Positions 54,001 through 64,000 are shown, numbered from the stretch's first letter. The stretch is DNA of 64,000 nt from Melieria omissa (GCA_963971225.1 OZ020268.1:61255900-61319899), one strand, 5' to 3'. The notes: generated from the letters alone by a model not told the origin. Numbers and translations: made by a program.

Positions 54001-54761
54001 TTTATTGTTTTAGTTTTTTGATCGCAGGAGTTTTGGAAGGCTGTCCAGTTAGCAAAGTCAGTTTTAAATTTAAGCATGGGCCTTATTTTTTCAAAGTTGA
54101 GGTTAGAGGTTAGTTCTGTGAGGATCGGGAAGTGGTCGCTGCCATGAAGATTTTGCAATGTTTTGCTTGAGCATTTAGGTACGAGATGGGAGGTGCACAT
54201 AGTAAGGTCTATGTGACTAAAAGAATTGTGGGTAGAAAAATGGGTGGGGGAACCATCATTAAGGATAATCAGATTTTCATTTAAAATAATATCTTCAATG
54301 ATTTTGCCTCTATAATTGCATATGTTGGATCCCCATAAGGGGCTCCACGCGTTAAAATCGCCTGTTATAATATATGGAGTGCGGACTTGTTGGATACTGG
54401 AGATAATTTCCTGTGATGTGAATTGTTGTTGGGGTGGTATGTACATATTAAAGATTGAAAGTGTGGAATCTAAGTGTATTTCAAGGGCGATAGTAGATAT
54501 GGTTGAATTTAGGGCAATAAATTTGTGTGGGATGTGTTTCTTTATTAAGATGCCAATGCCTTGTTTGGCTGTGGTGCTGGATGGGAGATTATTGAAATAT
54601 CCCTTGTATTGCTTGTGTGTCGGTATATTGCTGGAATTAAATGGGATGTGAGTTTCTTGCAGGGATAATATGTCGGGGTCTAAATCTTTGATTATAAGTT
54701 GGAGTTCGTGATAGTTGTTGGTGTATCCTTTCATATTCCATTGAATGATTTTAATTACCAT
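51093..54761 (-). pseudogene. I-type LINE ORF2
   Basis: The first segment (52704-54761, 685 codons) has the endonuclease (IIQWNMKGY, SLQETH, GDFNAWSPLWGS, GSDHFPIL) and RT (KTPGSDRVSYPML, YRPISLLPCMGKI, DFEKAFDRIG, GIPQGSPLSVTLF, YADDA). A frameshift falls just after YADDA near 52715. The following sequence reads on in another frame to the LPVFGW and GAPYHAAVRR blocks (to 51730-52293). That frame includes FTDGSKTQ, the first Asp region of RNase H. A second frameshift near 51800 precedes 51093-51812, with EALAVKLA, CTDSKSTIDA and WVPGHAGIKGNEHAD. A Cys/His cluster (CNFCNTPTSVSHILNNC) ends the protein. Confidence 0.9.
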
Positions 54762-54816
54762 GGGCTGTAAAGGGGGAGGATTTAGAGGCGATAAGGAGTT
54801 TATGCAGTTTGTGTCT

Positions 54817-55268
54817 TTAACTACAACTTGTATGCGTTTTTCTTTTTGCGTTGGCTGTGTTGGAAGTAACTGGGGATGGATTGGTTATTAAGAAGTCTTC
54901 GTTGCTTGATATTGAGCTGCTATCATTAGTCTCAAGGTTGGAGTGATGTACGATTGTTGTTGTGGGTACGTTGAGTAAGGTAGGGGACGTTCTTTTACTT
55001 TGGCTTAAGTCGTTTTTGGGTGTTGTGTACGATGTATTCAGAATGCTGGGCTTTATTTTTGAGTGGTTATCTTTAGTTTTTGAAGGTATTGATGTATTGT
55101 TTTCTGTATGAGTAGGTTTTGTTGTTGTGGGTTGGTTGATTGAGGTTGGTGTGTTTGTGAGAGAAGTAGTGGGCTGTGAGAGTTGGGTGTTATTGGTGTG
55201 AGAATGAGTTGTGGACTGTGTTGTGTGAGTGACATTGCTTTGACCGGCAACTGAGGAGTAGCTGCCCT
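54817..55268 (-). pseudogene. I-type LINE ORF1, C-terminal tail
   Basis: A Thr/Ser/Asn-rich low-complexity tail (SNVTHTTQSTTHSHTNNTQ and similar) ending KRKTHTSCS. It stops 55 bp before the ORF2 start, the usual spacing of I-type ORFs. The apparent start in this frame (55305) lies in the inserted MITE and is not real. Confidence 0.7.
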
Positions 55269-56334
55269 GCAAGCAATTCGGTAGTCGACTACAAAAATAA
55301 CTCACTTCTAGTTAACTTTCATAACCTAACTGTAAGCTAACTACAAAGTAATGCAGACCTTCCCAAAAATCAATGCAACTTTTGCTTTTTGGCATATTTT
55401 AAAGAACAGTTAATTGCTATTTGTTCTTATGCGATTTTATGTCCCTAACTATAAGCTAACTATAAAGTAATGCAGAACCCACCGAAATTTAAGGCGTGCG
55501 TTTATGGCATAGGAATTTAAAAAACAGCTAATTGTTGTTTTTTTTTTGTTCTTTGGAATTTTATTTTACATATTTGTCATTTTCTTTCGTGCATTATGAA
55601 ATCATAATCAGTGCTTAGTCTCGTGCGTGCGGTCGGAGTCCTAACTAAATTGAATTGTTAAACAATTTTATATAATTTTTTCAAGTGATTGCTTTAGTTT
55701 TAATTATTTAAGCTAAGCCAAAATGAGAGGTGTAAGCAAAAGAAATTTAAGAAGCCTTTGAAAAAGGAAAGGGATTCGTATTCAAATAAATTAAATTCAT
55801 GTAATGTTGGTAAATCAGAAGCCACCTGTTCCTCTGCTAATGTGCAGAGCCAAAACGGAATTTATATTGAAAATATTTGTGTCCAAGAAAATTGTTCCGA
55901 AAAAATTGTCCAACAAAAAATGCATTAAAAGTGTTTTCAAGAGTTGTTAGGTATTTAAACATTTTTCAAATAAAAAAGGAAATACAAAAATTTTAAATTT
56001 ACAAAACAATCATAGAAATATCCATTTTTATGGATAAAGACGTATTAACTAATAGTTGAGTTATAGCTGATTTAAATAAAGTCAACTTGAAGCTAACTGA
56101 AATGTAATTAGTTTATAGCTAACCACAGATTAGATAACTTTTAACTAACTTTTAAATAACTAACTTTAAGTTAGTTGAAAAGTCATGCAGAGTCGGACAA
56201 TTGACTACTGCCTAGGCCATCGCCATGTTAAAATAGTCAGTTGGCTCCATTGAAAATAATCCAACTATCAACCACAACTAGTTGAGAATTAGTTAGATTA
56301 AAGTGCGTTAAAAGTTAATTGAGTTGCCGGCAGG
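55269..56334. mobile_element. Putative MITE with CCCTGC ends, inside ORF1
   Basis: The left end is CCCTGCAAGCAATTCGG and the right end is the complement of CCCTGCCGGCAACTC, imperfect inverted repeats. The sequence interrupts ORF1 of the I-type LINE cleanly. A block with CTAACT(A/G)TAAGCTAACTA and AAAGTAATGCAGA is repeated at about 55327 and 55447. Many TTAACTAACTTT-like motifs recur near the right end. No coding frame and no convincing target duplication (TG at most) were found. Confidence 0.6.
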
Positions 56335-57242
56335 GTGGCATTGGAAGTGTGATTTGTTGACTGAGCTCTGTGTATTTGCTTTGCTTCACGCATAGTGCAT
56401 TTGTTTTTTGTTTTTATTTGCAGAATTTCTTTCTGCTGAATAAATTTTGTGCACTCTTTGGAAGAGGCGGGATGATTTTCGGCGCAGTTGGCACAATATG
56501 TGCGAGTGCATTCGGAGGGGGAGTGTGGGGGGAGGTTACAAGTGACACAAGTAGGATTGTTCTTGCATCGTTTGGCTGTGTGACCGAGTAGTTGGCATGA
56601 CTTACACCGCATGGGGTTAGGTATGTACTCTCTGACGAAGACCGAGTGCCAAGAAATATCAATTTTGGAGGGCAGATGGTATTGGTCGAAGGTTAAGAGT
56701 GCGACGCCGCTTGGTTGTGGTTTGCCGTCTATGACTTTCGTGAACTTGTACACGTCAATGACACCTTGACCTCCCAACTCCTTTATGATCTCCTCATTAG
56801 GAATGTTGTTTAGGCACGGTGCGTAGACTGTACCCTTTGTGGCGTTGAGTGTGTTATGTAGGCTACACTTGATGGGACAAATACCGAATAGTTCCTTTGC
56901 TGATAGGAATTTGCTAGCGACTGATAGGTCTTTTACGAGCAGGAGCAGGTTGCCATCGCGTAACTCGGAGATTGAAATTATTTCCTTGCTGATCAATTGC
57001 AGAGCCTTTTGCACGGCGAAACAAGAGTATGACGAAAGTGGCTTTTGCTCATTTGTAAAAGAAGCAACTACATATTTCGGGTTAGGTAGCTGGATGGTTG
57101 GGAGGCCCGGGTAGTCGGAATTGGTTTTTTGATTAAGACGTTTTTTTTGTTGACACCGACATCTGTTAGCACCGCAAAACGGTTTGACCCTATTAGAGGG
57201 GGCCCTGGGGCCATTATTTAACACTGCACTTACACCAGTCAC
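56335..57242 (-). pseudogene. I-type LINE ORF1, main part with zinc knuckles
   Basis: An open frame of 314 codons runs from 57242, ending at 56298 inside the MITE. The N-terminus is basic (CGANRCRCQQKKRLNQK). A nucleic-acid-binding fold follows, then three Cys/His knuckles near 215-270: CKSCQLLGHTAKRC, CVTCNLPPHSPSEC and CANCAENHPASSKEC. This layout is that of I-type ORF1, an RNA-binding Gag-like protein. It is separated from its tail by the 1.07-kb MITE. Confidence 0.87.
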
Positions 57243-57410
57243 ACTTAACGTGGAAGAACTGTCGAAAAAAGAGTATGCCGAACTTTAATTGATTTGCAAG
57301 GTGAGAAAAGAAACACCGAAAATAAACAACACCAACAATTCACTATGAGTGCGGTTAAGCTGGGCTCTAAGAAGTGCGGTCTGCTCTCGATGAGTGTCAG
57401 ACGAAGACTG

Positions 57411-57753
57411 ATTTAAAATTACATATATACAATACAAATAGTGGAATATATGTGATACATTTGTTTTTTTTTTTAATACATTTTTAATGTTAATGTATTA
57501 AAATTCTGAATTTTTTTATAATTTTATTTAGTTTTTAATTGTTTATTTTCTCGTTTTTGTTTGTTAAGTTGTAATGAATGTGATGAAATGTAATATATAT
57601 GTAATAGATCCTTTTGTTGTTTTAAAAAATAAACTGTGTTTTGGTTGAATTCATTCGTGTTGTTTTTTCTATGGAATCGGCATCGGCCCATTTTCGGCAT
57701 TTTGACCGATTAATCGACATCGGCCAAAAAATTTGGTATCGGTCGGACTCGAA
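57411..57753. repeat. hAT right end
   Basis: AT-rich sequence, then ATCGGC repeats (about 57665-57740) and GGTATCGGTCGGACTC, the inverted partner of the left terminus. It is followed by ATTTTTTT and satellite in phase with 43865. Confidence 0.8.
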
Positions 57754-60700
57754 ATTTTTTTCATACATACAATTTCTTGAACCAACAAAACAAAAACCCG
57801 CGCAGCCCCACACGTGTTGCTTCGTTGCTGTCACAACAACGACTGATTGAAAGAATGCACCTCTGATCTATATAACCAATCAAATGCTTGTGGAACCTAA
57901 ATACGCACAATCACTTTAATCAAAATGGCGTCAAAATTAAGCCAGAGTGACCACCTTTCACCAATTTGGTAAATACAAAAAATATCCCACCGGCAGCACG
58001 ATGGAAATTATGGCTGTTAAATCTCGACCCGTTAACGGATTTTAATAATATTATGCCTTATTATTTAGCTAGACTCGTATGCTTTCTATAATGGTATCAA
58101 TCATCCTTCTATACCCCAAGGTTCGAAAGCAAGTCGATTTGGAACGGTGACTTTGAAAAAATTGCTACTTGGGCGCAACCACTAAAATGCTTGTCAACAC
58201 CAAATGCATAAGTGCATATTAATAATTGACCCCTTAAAATTTAGCTAGAGTCTTAAGCTTTCTAAATTGGTCCCTAACTTTTCATTATCCTTCAGGAATA
58301 ATGAGCATGTCGATGCGCAAGGATAACATTGAAAAACTGCCTATTGCAAAATACACACTCACCACTAAAGTGCTTATAGATTCCAAACGGTATGGGTTAC
58401 GTTAATAAAAAACCCCTTGAAACGTAGCTAGAGATTGCAGCTTTATCAAATTACATCAATAATTTGATTACTATTCGGCAATCATGAACAGATCGATGCG
58501 CAAGTGTGACATTAAATGGCTACCTACTGCAAAATCGATAAAATGCTTGTAAAATATGATGATTCTAGGTTTCTAGAAAAAATAATAACCTTAAAACCTA
58601 GCTGGAGTTTTGAGCTTTCATAAATGGGGTCAATCTTCTCGCTATCTCAAATAATGCAGGAGAATTTCGTTGTGGAAGAGTGATATCGACCACATGATAC
58701 ATCTATATCAGGGGTGCCCAAAATCTTCTTATGGAAAAGCAAACACCAATACATGTAAAGTTGCCCAAAAAAATGCAAACAAATTATTTAATTAATTCAA
58801 TTAGTTGAAAGCACATTGTGCATTGCGCTTGACCCTTAAAATTATAAGTGAAACAAATATAATGTTCCCATTTGTCATTGCCGAAAGGCCAACCAATCGC
58901 CAACACAAAAAAGCATACACACAAAAACTACAACAACAAAAGCATCTAATTTTTTTCATACATACAATTTCTTGTGGCAACAAAACAAAAATCCGCACAG
59001 CCCCACACGTGTTGCTTCGTTGCTGTCACAACAACGACTGATTGAAAGAATGCACCTCTGATCTATATAACCAATCAAATGCTTGTGGAACCTAAATACG
59101 CGCAATCACTTTAATCAAAATGGCGTCAAAATTAAGCCAGAGTGACCACCTTTCACCAATTTGGTAAATAAAAAAAATATCCCACCGGCAGCATGATCGA
59201 AATTATGGCTGTTAAATCTCGACCCGTTAACGGATTTTAATAATATTATGCCTTATTATTTAGCTAGGCTCATATGCTTTCTATAATGGTATGAATCATC
59301 CTTCTATACCCCAAGGTTCGAAAGCAAATCGATTTGGAACGGTGACTTTCAAAAAATTGCTACTTGGGCACAATCACTAAAATGCTTGTCAACACCAAAT
59401 ACATAAGTGCATATTAATAATTAACCCCTTAAAATTTAGCTAGAGTCTTAAGCTTTCTATATTGGTCCCTAACTTTTCATTATCCATCAGGAATAGTGAG
59501 TATATCGATGCGCAAGGATAACATTGAAAAATTGCCTATTGCAAAATACACACTCATCACTAAAGTGCTTATAGATTCCAAACGGTATGGGTAACGTTAA
59601 TAAAAAACCCCTTAAAATGTAGCTAGAGATTGCAGATTTATCAAATTAAATCAATAATTTGATTACTATTCGGCAATCATGAACAGATCGATGCGCAAGA
59701 GTGACATTAAATGGCTACCTACTGCAAAATCGATAAAATGCTTGTAAAATATGATGATTCTAGGTTTATAGAAAAAATAATAACCTTAAAACCTAGCTGG
59801 AGGTTTGAGCTTTCATAAATGGGGTCAATCTTCTCGCTATCTCAAATAATGCAGGAGAATTTCGTTGTGGAAAAGTGATATCGACCACATGATGCATCTA
59901 TATCAGGGGTGCCCAAAATCTTCTTATGGAAAAGCAAACACCAATACATGTAAAGTTGCCCAAAAAAATGCAAACAAATTATTTAATTAATTCAATTAGT
60001 TGAAAGCACATTGTGCATTGCGCTTGACCCTTAAAATTATAAGTGAAACAAATATAATGTTCCCATTTGTCATTGCCGAAAGGCCAACCAATCGCCAACA
60101 CAAAAAAGCATACACACAAAAACTACAACAACAAAAGCATCTGATTTTTTTCATACATACAATTTCTTGAGGCAACAAAACAAAAATCCGCACAGCCCCA
60201 CACGTGTTGCTTCGTTGCTGTCACAACAACGACTGATTGAAAGAATGCACCTCTGATCTATATAACCAATCAAATGCTTGTGGAACCTAAATACGCACAA
60301 TCACTTTAATCAAAATGGCGTCAAAGTTAAGCCAGAGTGACCACCTTTCACCAATTTGGTAAATACAAAAAATATCCCACCGGCAGCATGATCGAAATTA
60401 TGGCTGTTAAATCTCGGCCCGTGAACGGATTTTAATAATATTATGCCTTATTATTTAGCTAGACTCGTATGCTTTCTATAATGGTATCAATCATCCTTCT
60501 ATACCCCAAGGTTCGAAAGCAAATCGATTTGGAACGGTGACTTTGAAAAAATTGCTACTTGGGAAAAGCAAACACCAATACATGTAAAGTTGCCCAGAAA
60601 AATGCAAACCAATTATTTAATTAATTGAATTAGTTGAAAGCACATTGTGCATTGCGCTTGACCCTTAAAATTATAAGTGAAAAAAATATAATGTTCCCAT

Positions 60701-60838
60701 TTGTCATTGCCGAAAAGCCAACCAATCGCCAAACCAAAAAGTATACACACAAAAACTACAACAACAAAAGCGTCTAATTTTTTTCATACATAAAATTTCT
60801 TGAGGCAACAAAACAAAAATCCGCGCAGCCCCCACATC
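57754..60838. repeat. 1.19-kb satellite, about 2.6 units, right end of the array
   Basis: The TCACTTTAAT landmarks at 57911, 59106 and 60301 give an exact period of 1,195 bp. Monomer starts (TAGCTAGA or TAGCTGG) in the first unit are at 58067, 58242, 58425 and 58599, spaced 175, 183 and 174 bp. TATA/initiator pairs are at 57841-57874, 59036-59069 and 60231-60264 on the minus strand. A deletion near 60560 joins monomer 1 to the spacer. The array ends at GCAGCCCCCACA. Confidence 0.95.
59036..59069 (-). promoter_or_regulatory. Putative core promoter in the satellite spacer
   Basis: On the minus strand TATATAG (59069-59063) is followed exactly 30 bp later by the A of TCAGTC (59041-59036), the fly TATA/initiator layout. 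The same pair and spacing are seen at 14236/14208, 15384/15356, 24669/24641, 42094/42066, 57874/57846 and 60264/60236. Because units are near-identical copies this does not prove selection. Transcription is inferred only. Confidence 0.45.
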
Positions 60839-61500
60839 TGAAAAAATTTTCCAGTGTTTATCTTAAAAACCTTCCCATCAAAAATTTTTCAAAAAAACAT
60901 GTTTTCTCGGTCGCACAAGGTAGAAACCCCCTTAAACAGCTGGGACTCAATCCATGACAAAAAATTGAATGAAATCCTAATACTCGCAACTTGGCTAATA
61001 GCGCGCTATGAAACTCTGTCAAACGCTTTGGATATGTCCGTATAAATGGAGTCAACTTGACAACCATTAATTAAAGGTGAGACACAGTAGCTTGAGAAAA
61101 CAGAGAGATTAGTTACAGTGCATCTCCCAGGAAAAAAACCATGCTGGCAAGGGCAAATCAGAGGTATGACAGCAAAATATAGCTTAGGTATTACAGTTTT
61201 TGCAAATAACTTCCAGATTATAGGAAGCTTCGAGATTGGTCTATAATTAGATACCTCATTTTTTTCTACCACTTTTGAAAATAGGGTTTACAAAAGTAAC
61301 TTTCCAGTCATCTAGAAATTTTCCAGTTTTTAATGATAAATTGAAAAGCATTAAGAGGGTTCAGCAATTGCCAAGACAGACTTTTTAAGGAAAAAGGATG
61401 AAATATTATGAACATCACAGCGCTGGGAATTTTTGATGTTCTGATGTTCTCTCCAAATCCGCTTTAATGCCAAAATGAGCTGTTTTGTTGTTGCTATTAT
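60839..61500 (-). pseudogene. Jockey-like LINE RT fragment
   Basis: Frame 61006-61272 has NYRPISKLPIIWKLF, CQHGFFPGRCTVTNL and TDISKAFDRVS, standard RT blocks. The protein continues in another frame (SALLAKLRVLGFHS) toward 60858. This differs from the LINE at 61975, so it is another family. Both ends are lost. About 61500-61646 holds nothing I recognise. Confidence 0.8.
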
Positions 61501-61646
61501 TTTTTCTCTAAGCTTTTACTTTATTACCGTAGGAACACTATTGGAGCGTATGGGCGCACGGCGTACTGCGTAAATACGCTATCGAAATACGTTCAGACGT
61601 TGCCTTGCTCACAATTCCAGCGTGAGCAGCAACGTATAAAATTGCT

Positions 61647-61742
61647 GTTGCTTCGTTGCAGTCACAACAACGACTGATTGAAAGAATGCACCTCTGATCT
61701 ATATAACCAATCAAATGCTTGTGGAACCTAAATACGCACAAT
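61647..61742. repeat. Short detached piece of the satellite spacer
   Basis: TTGCTTCGTTGCAGTCACAA through TACGCACAATC matches the spacer, including the TATA/initiator pair (61672-61705). It is out of phase with the array end at 60838, so it marks a rearranged edge. Confidence 0.85.
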
Positions 61743-61974
61743 CCATGATACAAAAATAGAAGGTAGAGCCAGTGTTGCCGTTTTGGTCCAATTGGACCAA
61801 AATTGGTAGCTTCGTTTCATAAATTAAGGCTTTGGTAGGTTGGTTGGTTTGTTGTGATTTTCACGGAATTTTGGTAGGCAACACACTGCATTAATACATT
61901 TGCTATCAATTTTTTTATGAAAAATTATATATGCAAAATTTCAAACATTTCTGCTTTCTATATTTTTTTTTTAG
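61743..61974. other. Unassigned AT-rich sequence
   Basis: It contains CCAGTGTTGCC and a small palindrome, TTGGTCCAATTGGACCAA (61783-61800). The first motif resembles the end of the MITE at 44121, but no partner end was found. The right edge is the A-tail of the next LINE (T run at about 61961-61971). Confidence 0.4.
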
Positions 61975-64000
61975 CTCAAACAAACGCGCAGGGGATGACC
62001 CCTATTAATGCGAGGCATTGCGTTGGTTCAGGAAGGATATAAAGGTTAGGAGATAGGGTTAAGAGTGAAGTGGTTATGGACTCTTGTCTTGAACCCATCG
62101 AGATCATAAGTGCTGGGGAAGATATCCGCAGGGAGACCATTCCACAGCCGCGCTGTGTGGGCCAGAAACGAACTTTCTCTGTAATGCGTAGTGCGCTGGA
62201 ACATCGTTTCAACGTGGAATGCATGAGCGCCAGTGTTCAAACGGGTTGCCCGTGGGAATACCCGGAGTGATGGCATCAAACTGCTCATCTCCACTGAGCA
62301 ATTACCGAGAAAGTATCGGTAGAATAACACCACACATGCCACGTTTCGATGATGCTCCAAGGAGTCAATAGAGCTGGATGCCCTACTGTCCCCTATAAGT
62401 TTAATCGCACGGTTTTGCACCCGGTCCAGGAGCTCCAAATGGGTTTTTGAAGCCCCCGCCCACAGGTGCGAGTTAAAATCCATTTTAGGTCGGATATAAG
62501 TGGTATAAATAATGCGGAGATCGGACGGGGTGAAATATTTTTTGCACCGCTTTAAGAAGCGGAGGCACTTGGCTGCTTCTTTCGACACGCCAAAAATATG
62601 ATCGTTCCAACGAAGATCATTCTTAATGGACATGCCCAGAACATCAAGAGCTGCCGATTCCGCAATACTCACACCACCCATAACCAGGGATGTGTTAGGA
62701 TGAGGGGAGACTCGCTTGTGGGATAACAGGCAACATTGGGTCTTGCGAGGATTAAAATCAACCCTGTTCGCTTGACCCCACTTGGAGATTGTTTGTAGGT
62801 CGCTATTAAGTGTGTCATTCATACGGCGCCTTTCTCTCTCAATCTCCACAGAGCTGGGGCGCTTTGTGAAGGAGTATGAATGACAAATGGTGCTGTCATC
62901 CGCAAACGAGTAGATGGGATTCTTCGTCGACGACAATAGGTCATTGATGAAGATAAGGAAAAGGGTTGGAGAAAGGACCGAACCCTGCGGCACTCCCGCG
63001 CTAAGGGAATGCTTTTCCGAGGCTATGCCTTCTATTACAACACGAATAGAATGATCATAGAGGAAGCTCGTAATCCAACGAGAGAAGATACTACCGACGC
63101 CATAGGCAATCAATTTAGACACGAGTGCTTTATGCCACACCCGGTCAAAGGCCTTAGATATATCCAGTGCAACAACCTTGCTTTCACCGAGGTTTAGAAT
63201 GCTATGGTTCCATTTCTCGGTGAGGACCGCCATAAGGTCTCGCGTCGATCGCTGTCTTCGAAAGCCGTATTGGCGGTCACTTAGCAGTCTATTGTGCTCC
63301 AGATACTTCACAAGGTTGAAGTTTACAATGCTTTCCATTACTTTGGAAAGCACCGAGCAGATTGCTATAGGTCGGTAGTTCGCAGGGTCAGTAGTCTTGC
63401 CTTTTTTAGGAACTGGTTGAACATTTGCTACCTTCCAGCATGTCGGAAATACACCAGTGGTGTATGACATGTTGAAAAGTTTGCGTAATGGACAAGCCTG
63501 TGAGGTAGCGCACTTTTGCAAAACAAGGGCTGGAATGCCGTCCGGCCCTGAAGCCTTATTTACATCGAGATTTGCAAGCACCCTTTTAACTACCCGTGTC
63601 CGAAAATGAATTTCTGGCATAGAGCAAGATACGTTCTCGACTACGGGTAGTGGTTGATCGCTGGGGGGCAGGGAGGAATTCTCTGCGAAAATTTTAGCCA
63701 ACAAATTAGCTTTATCAACCGAGTGAGTGAAGATTTGATCATTGTTAAGAAGAGTTGGAATGGAAGACGATGTTTGATTCTTCACCTTCTTAACGAATGA
63801 CCAGAAGTTCTTACTACCACGCTGGCATTGAAGAACTTTTTTCCTTTGGCGCTGTTCGTGCAGAAACTTTTGGCGCCTTAGGATGGCATTGCATCGATTT
63901 CTAGCCTGTTTACGCAGCTGTTCAGTGGTGGCATTTTTATTTGCCTGCCATGCTTTGAAAGCTTCCTCTTTAGACCTGACAGCAATTCTGCATGTCTCAT
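61975..64000 (-). mobile_element. CR1/Jockey-type LINE, third copy, cut by the window edge
   Basis: It matches 7800-9840 closely. On the minus strand it ends ...GCGCGTTTGTTTGAGCT and then an A-rich run. The 5' part lies beyond 64000. Confidence 0.92.
62046..64000 (-). CDS. LINE ORF2, C-terminal part, partial
   Basis: The frame is open from the window edge to the stop at 62046. It covers the end of the linker after the endonuclease, the whole RT (KASGPDGIPA, NYRPIAICS, DISKAFDRVW, GVPQGSVLSP, FADDS) and the conserved C-terminal region ending LNPIS. It differs from the copy at 7875-10766 by scattered substitutions and no frameshift, so it may be intact upstream. Confidence 0.9.
   Translation of the reverse strand, partial: ETCRIAVRSKEEAFKAWQANKNATTEQLRKQARNRCNAILRRQKFLHEQRQRKKVLQCQRGSKNFWSFVKKVKNQTSSSIPTLLNNDQIFTHSVDKANLLAKIFAENSSLPPSDQPLPVVENVSCSMPEIHFRTRVVKRVLANLDVNKASGPDGIPALVLQKCATSQACPLRKLFNMSYTTGVFPTCWKVANVQPVPKKGKTTDPANYRPIAICSVLSKVMESIVNFNLVKYLEHNRLLSDRQYGFRRQRSTRDLMAVLTEKWNHSILNLGESKVVALDISKAFDRVWHKALVSKLIAYGVGSIFSRWITSFLYDHSIRVVIEGIASEKHSLSAGVPQGSVLSPTLFLIFINDLLSSTKNPIYSFADDSTICHSYSFTKRPSSVEIERERRRMNDTLNSDLQTISKWGQANRVDFNPRKTQCCLLSHKRVSPHPNTSLVMGGVSIAESAALDVLGMSIKNDLRWNDHIFGVSKEAAKCLRFLKRCKKYFTPSDLRIIYTTYIRPKMDFNSHLWAGASKTHLELLDRVQNRAIKLIGDSRASSSIDSLEHHRNVACVVLFYRYFLGNCSVEMSSLMPSLRVFPRATRLNTGAHAFHVETMFQRTTHYRESSFLAHTARLWNGLPADIFPSTYDLDGFKTRVHNHFTLNPIS

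Larger units (their letters stand above)
50987..57410 (-). mobile_element. I-type LINE, full length but broken
   Basis: On the minus strand it begins CAGTCTTCGTCTGACACTC (57410) and ends in TAA repeats (50987-51003), the tail type of I elements. ATTTA flanks both sides (50982-50986, 57411-57415), perhaps extended to CTGATTTA. ORF1 has three zinc knuckles; ORF2 has endonuclease, RT and RNase H. This order is that of the I group. A MITE splits ORF1 and two frameshifts break ORF2. Confidence 0.9.
43866..57753 (+). mobile_element. hAT transposon carrying nested elements
   Basis: The ends share GAGTCCGACCGAT in inverted orientation (left 43867, right to about 57750). Each is followed inward by many ATCGGC repeats. 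ATTTTTTT flanks both sides (43858-43865, 57754-57761), an 8-bp duplication. The transposase is at 44690-46563. Without the later insertions (44121-44634, 46589-50883, 50987-57410) the element is about 2.7 kb, a normal hAT size. All the nested elements have their own end structures, which supports this reading. Confidence 0.85.

Overview
This window looks like insect, specifically fly, heterochromatin and contains no recognisable host gene. Every coding region I can support belongs to a transposable element: Ty3/Gypsy and BEL/Pao LTR retrotransposons, LOA-, I- and CR1/Jockey-type LINEs, Tc1, mariner and hAT. The tRNA-headed SINE at the left edge and the TATA plus TCAGT-type initiator signals fit a higher fly. 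A tephritid fruit fly is my best guess, but it rests on recall of that SINE family and I could not check it.

The backbone is one tandem array with a unit of about 1.19 kb. Its pieces lie at 1352-1741, 3703-3900, 13914-15466, 20782-21497, 23112-24845, 29426-29598, 33443-33784, 38231-38392, 40656-43865 and 57754-60838. If the insertions and their target duplications are removed, the pieces join in phase into about 11.5 kb, roughly ten units. Each unit has four diverged monomers of about 175-183 bp plus a spacer of about 500 bp. The spacer carries a TATA/initiator pair on the minus strand.

Nine elements sit directly in this array: a solo Gypsy LTR (1742-3702), a Gypsy element (3901-13913), an LOA-type LINE (15467-20781), a fully palindromic Tc1 derivative (21498-23111), a deleted BEL element (24846-29425), two related Gypsy elements A and B (29599-33442 plus, 33785-38230 minus), a mariner (38393-40655) and a hAT transposon (43866-57753). 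Most have target duplications: ATAT, AATA/AACA, ACCACCT, TA, AATAT or a run of T.

Second-order insertions fill several of these. A 1.5-kb non-autonomous hAT lies in the solo LTR. A CR1/Jockey-like LINE with an intact 963-aa ORF splits the Gypsy gag gene, and a truncated LINE copy splits the mariner. The hAT body holds a CAGTGTTGCCAG MITE, an I-type LINE that is itself split by a MITE, and a large terminal-inverted-repeat element. That last element contains a further unknown transposon (with a LINE fragment inside it) and a second hAT derivative.

Left of the array (1-1351) are the SINE and part of an LTR element with a 180-bp tandem repeat. Right of it (60839-64000) are a Jockey-like RT fragment, a scrap of satellite and a third CR1/Jockey-like LINE that runs off the window.

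The observations most worth checking are the 1,614-bp Tc1 palindrome, the in-frame Gag-integrase fusion of element A beside element B with a complementary deletion, the reuse of identical satellite nucleotides as insertion sites, the higher-order satellite with built-in promoter-like signals, and the unknown transposon at 46644-49496 with many ACACTATTT motifs.
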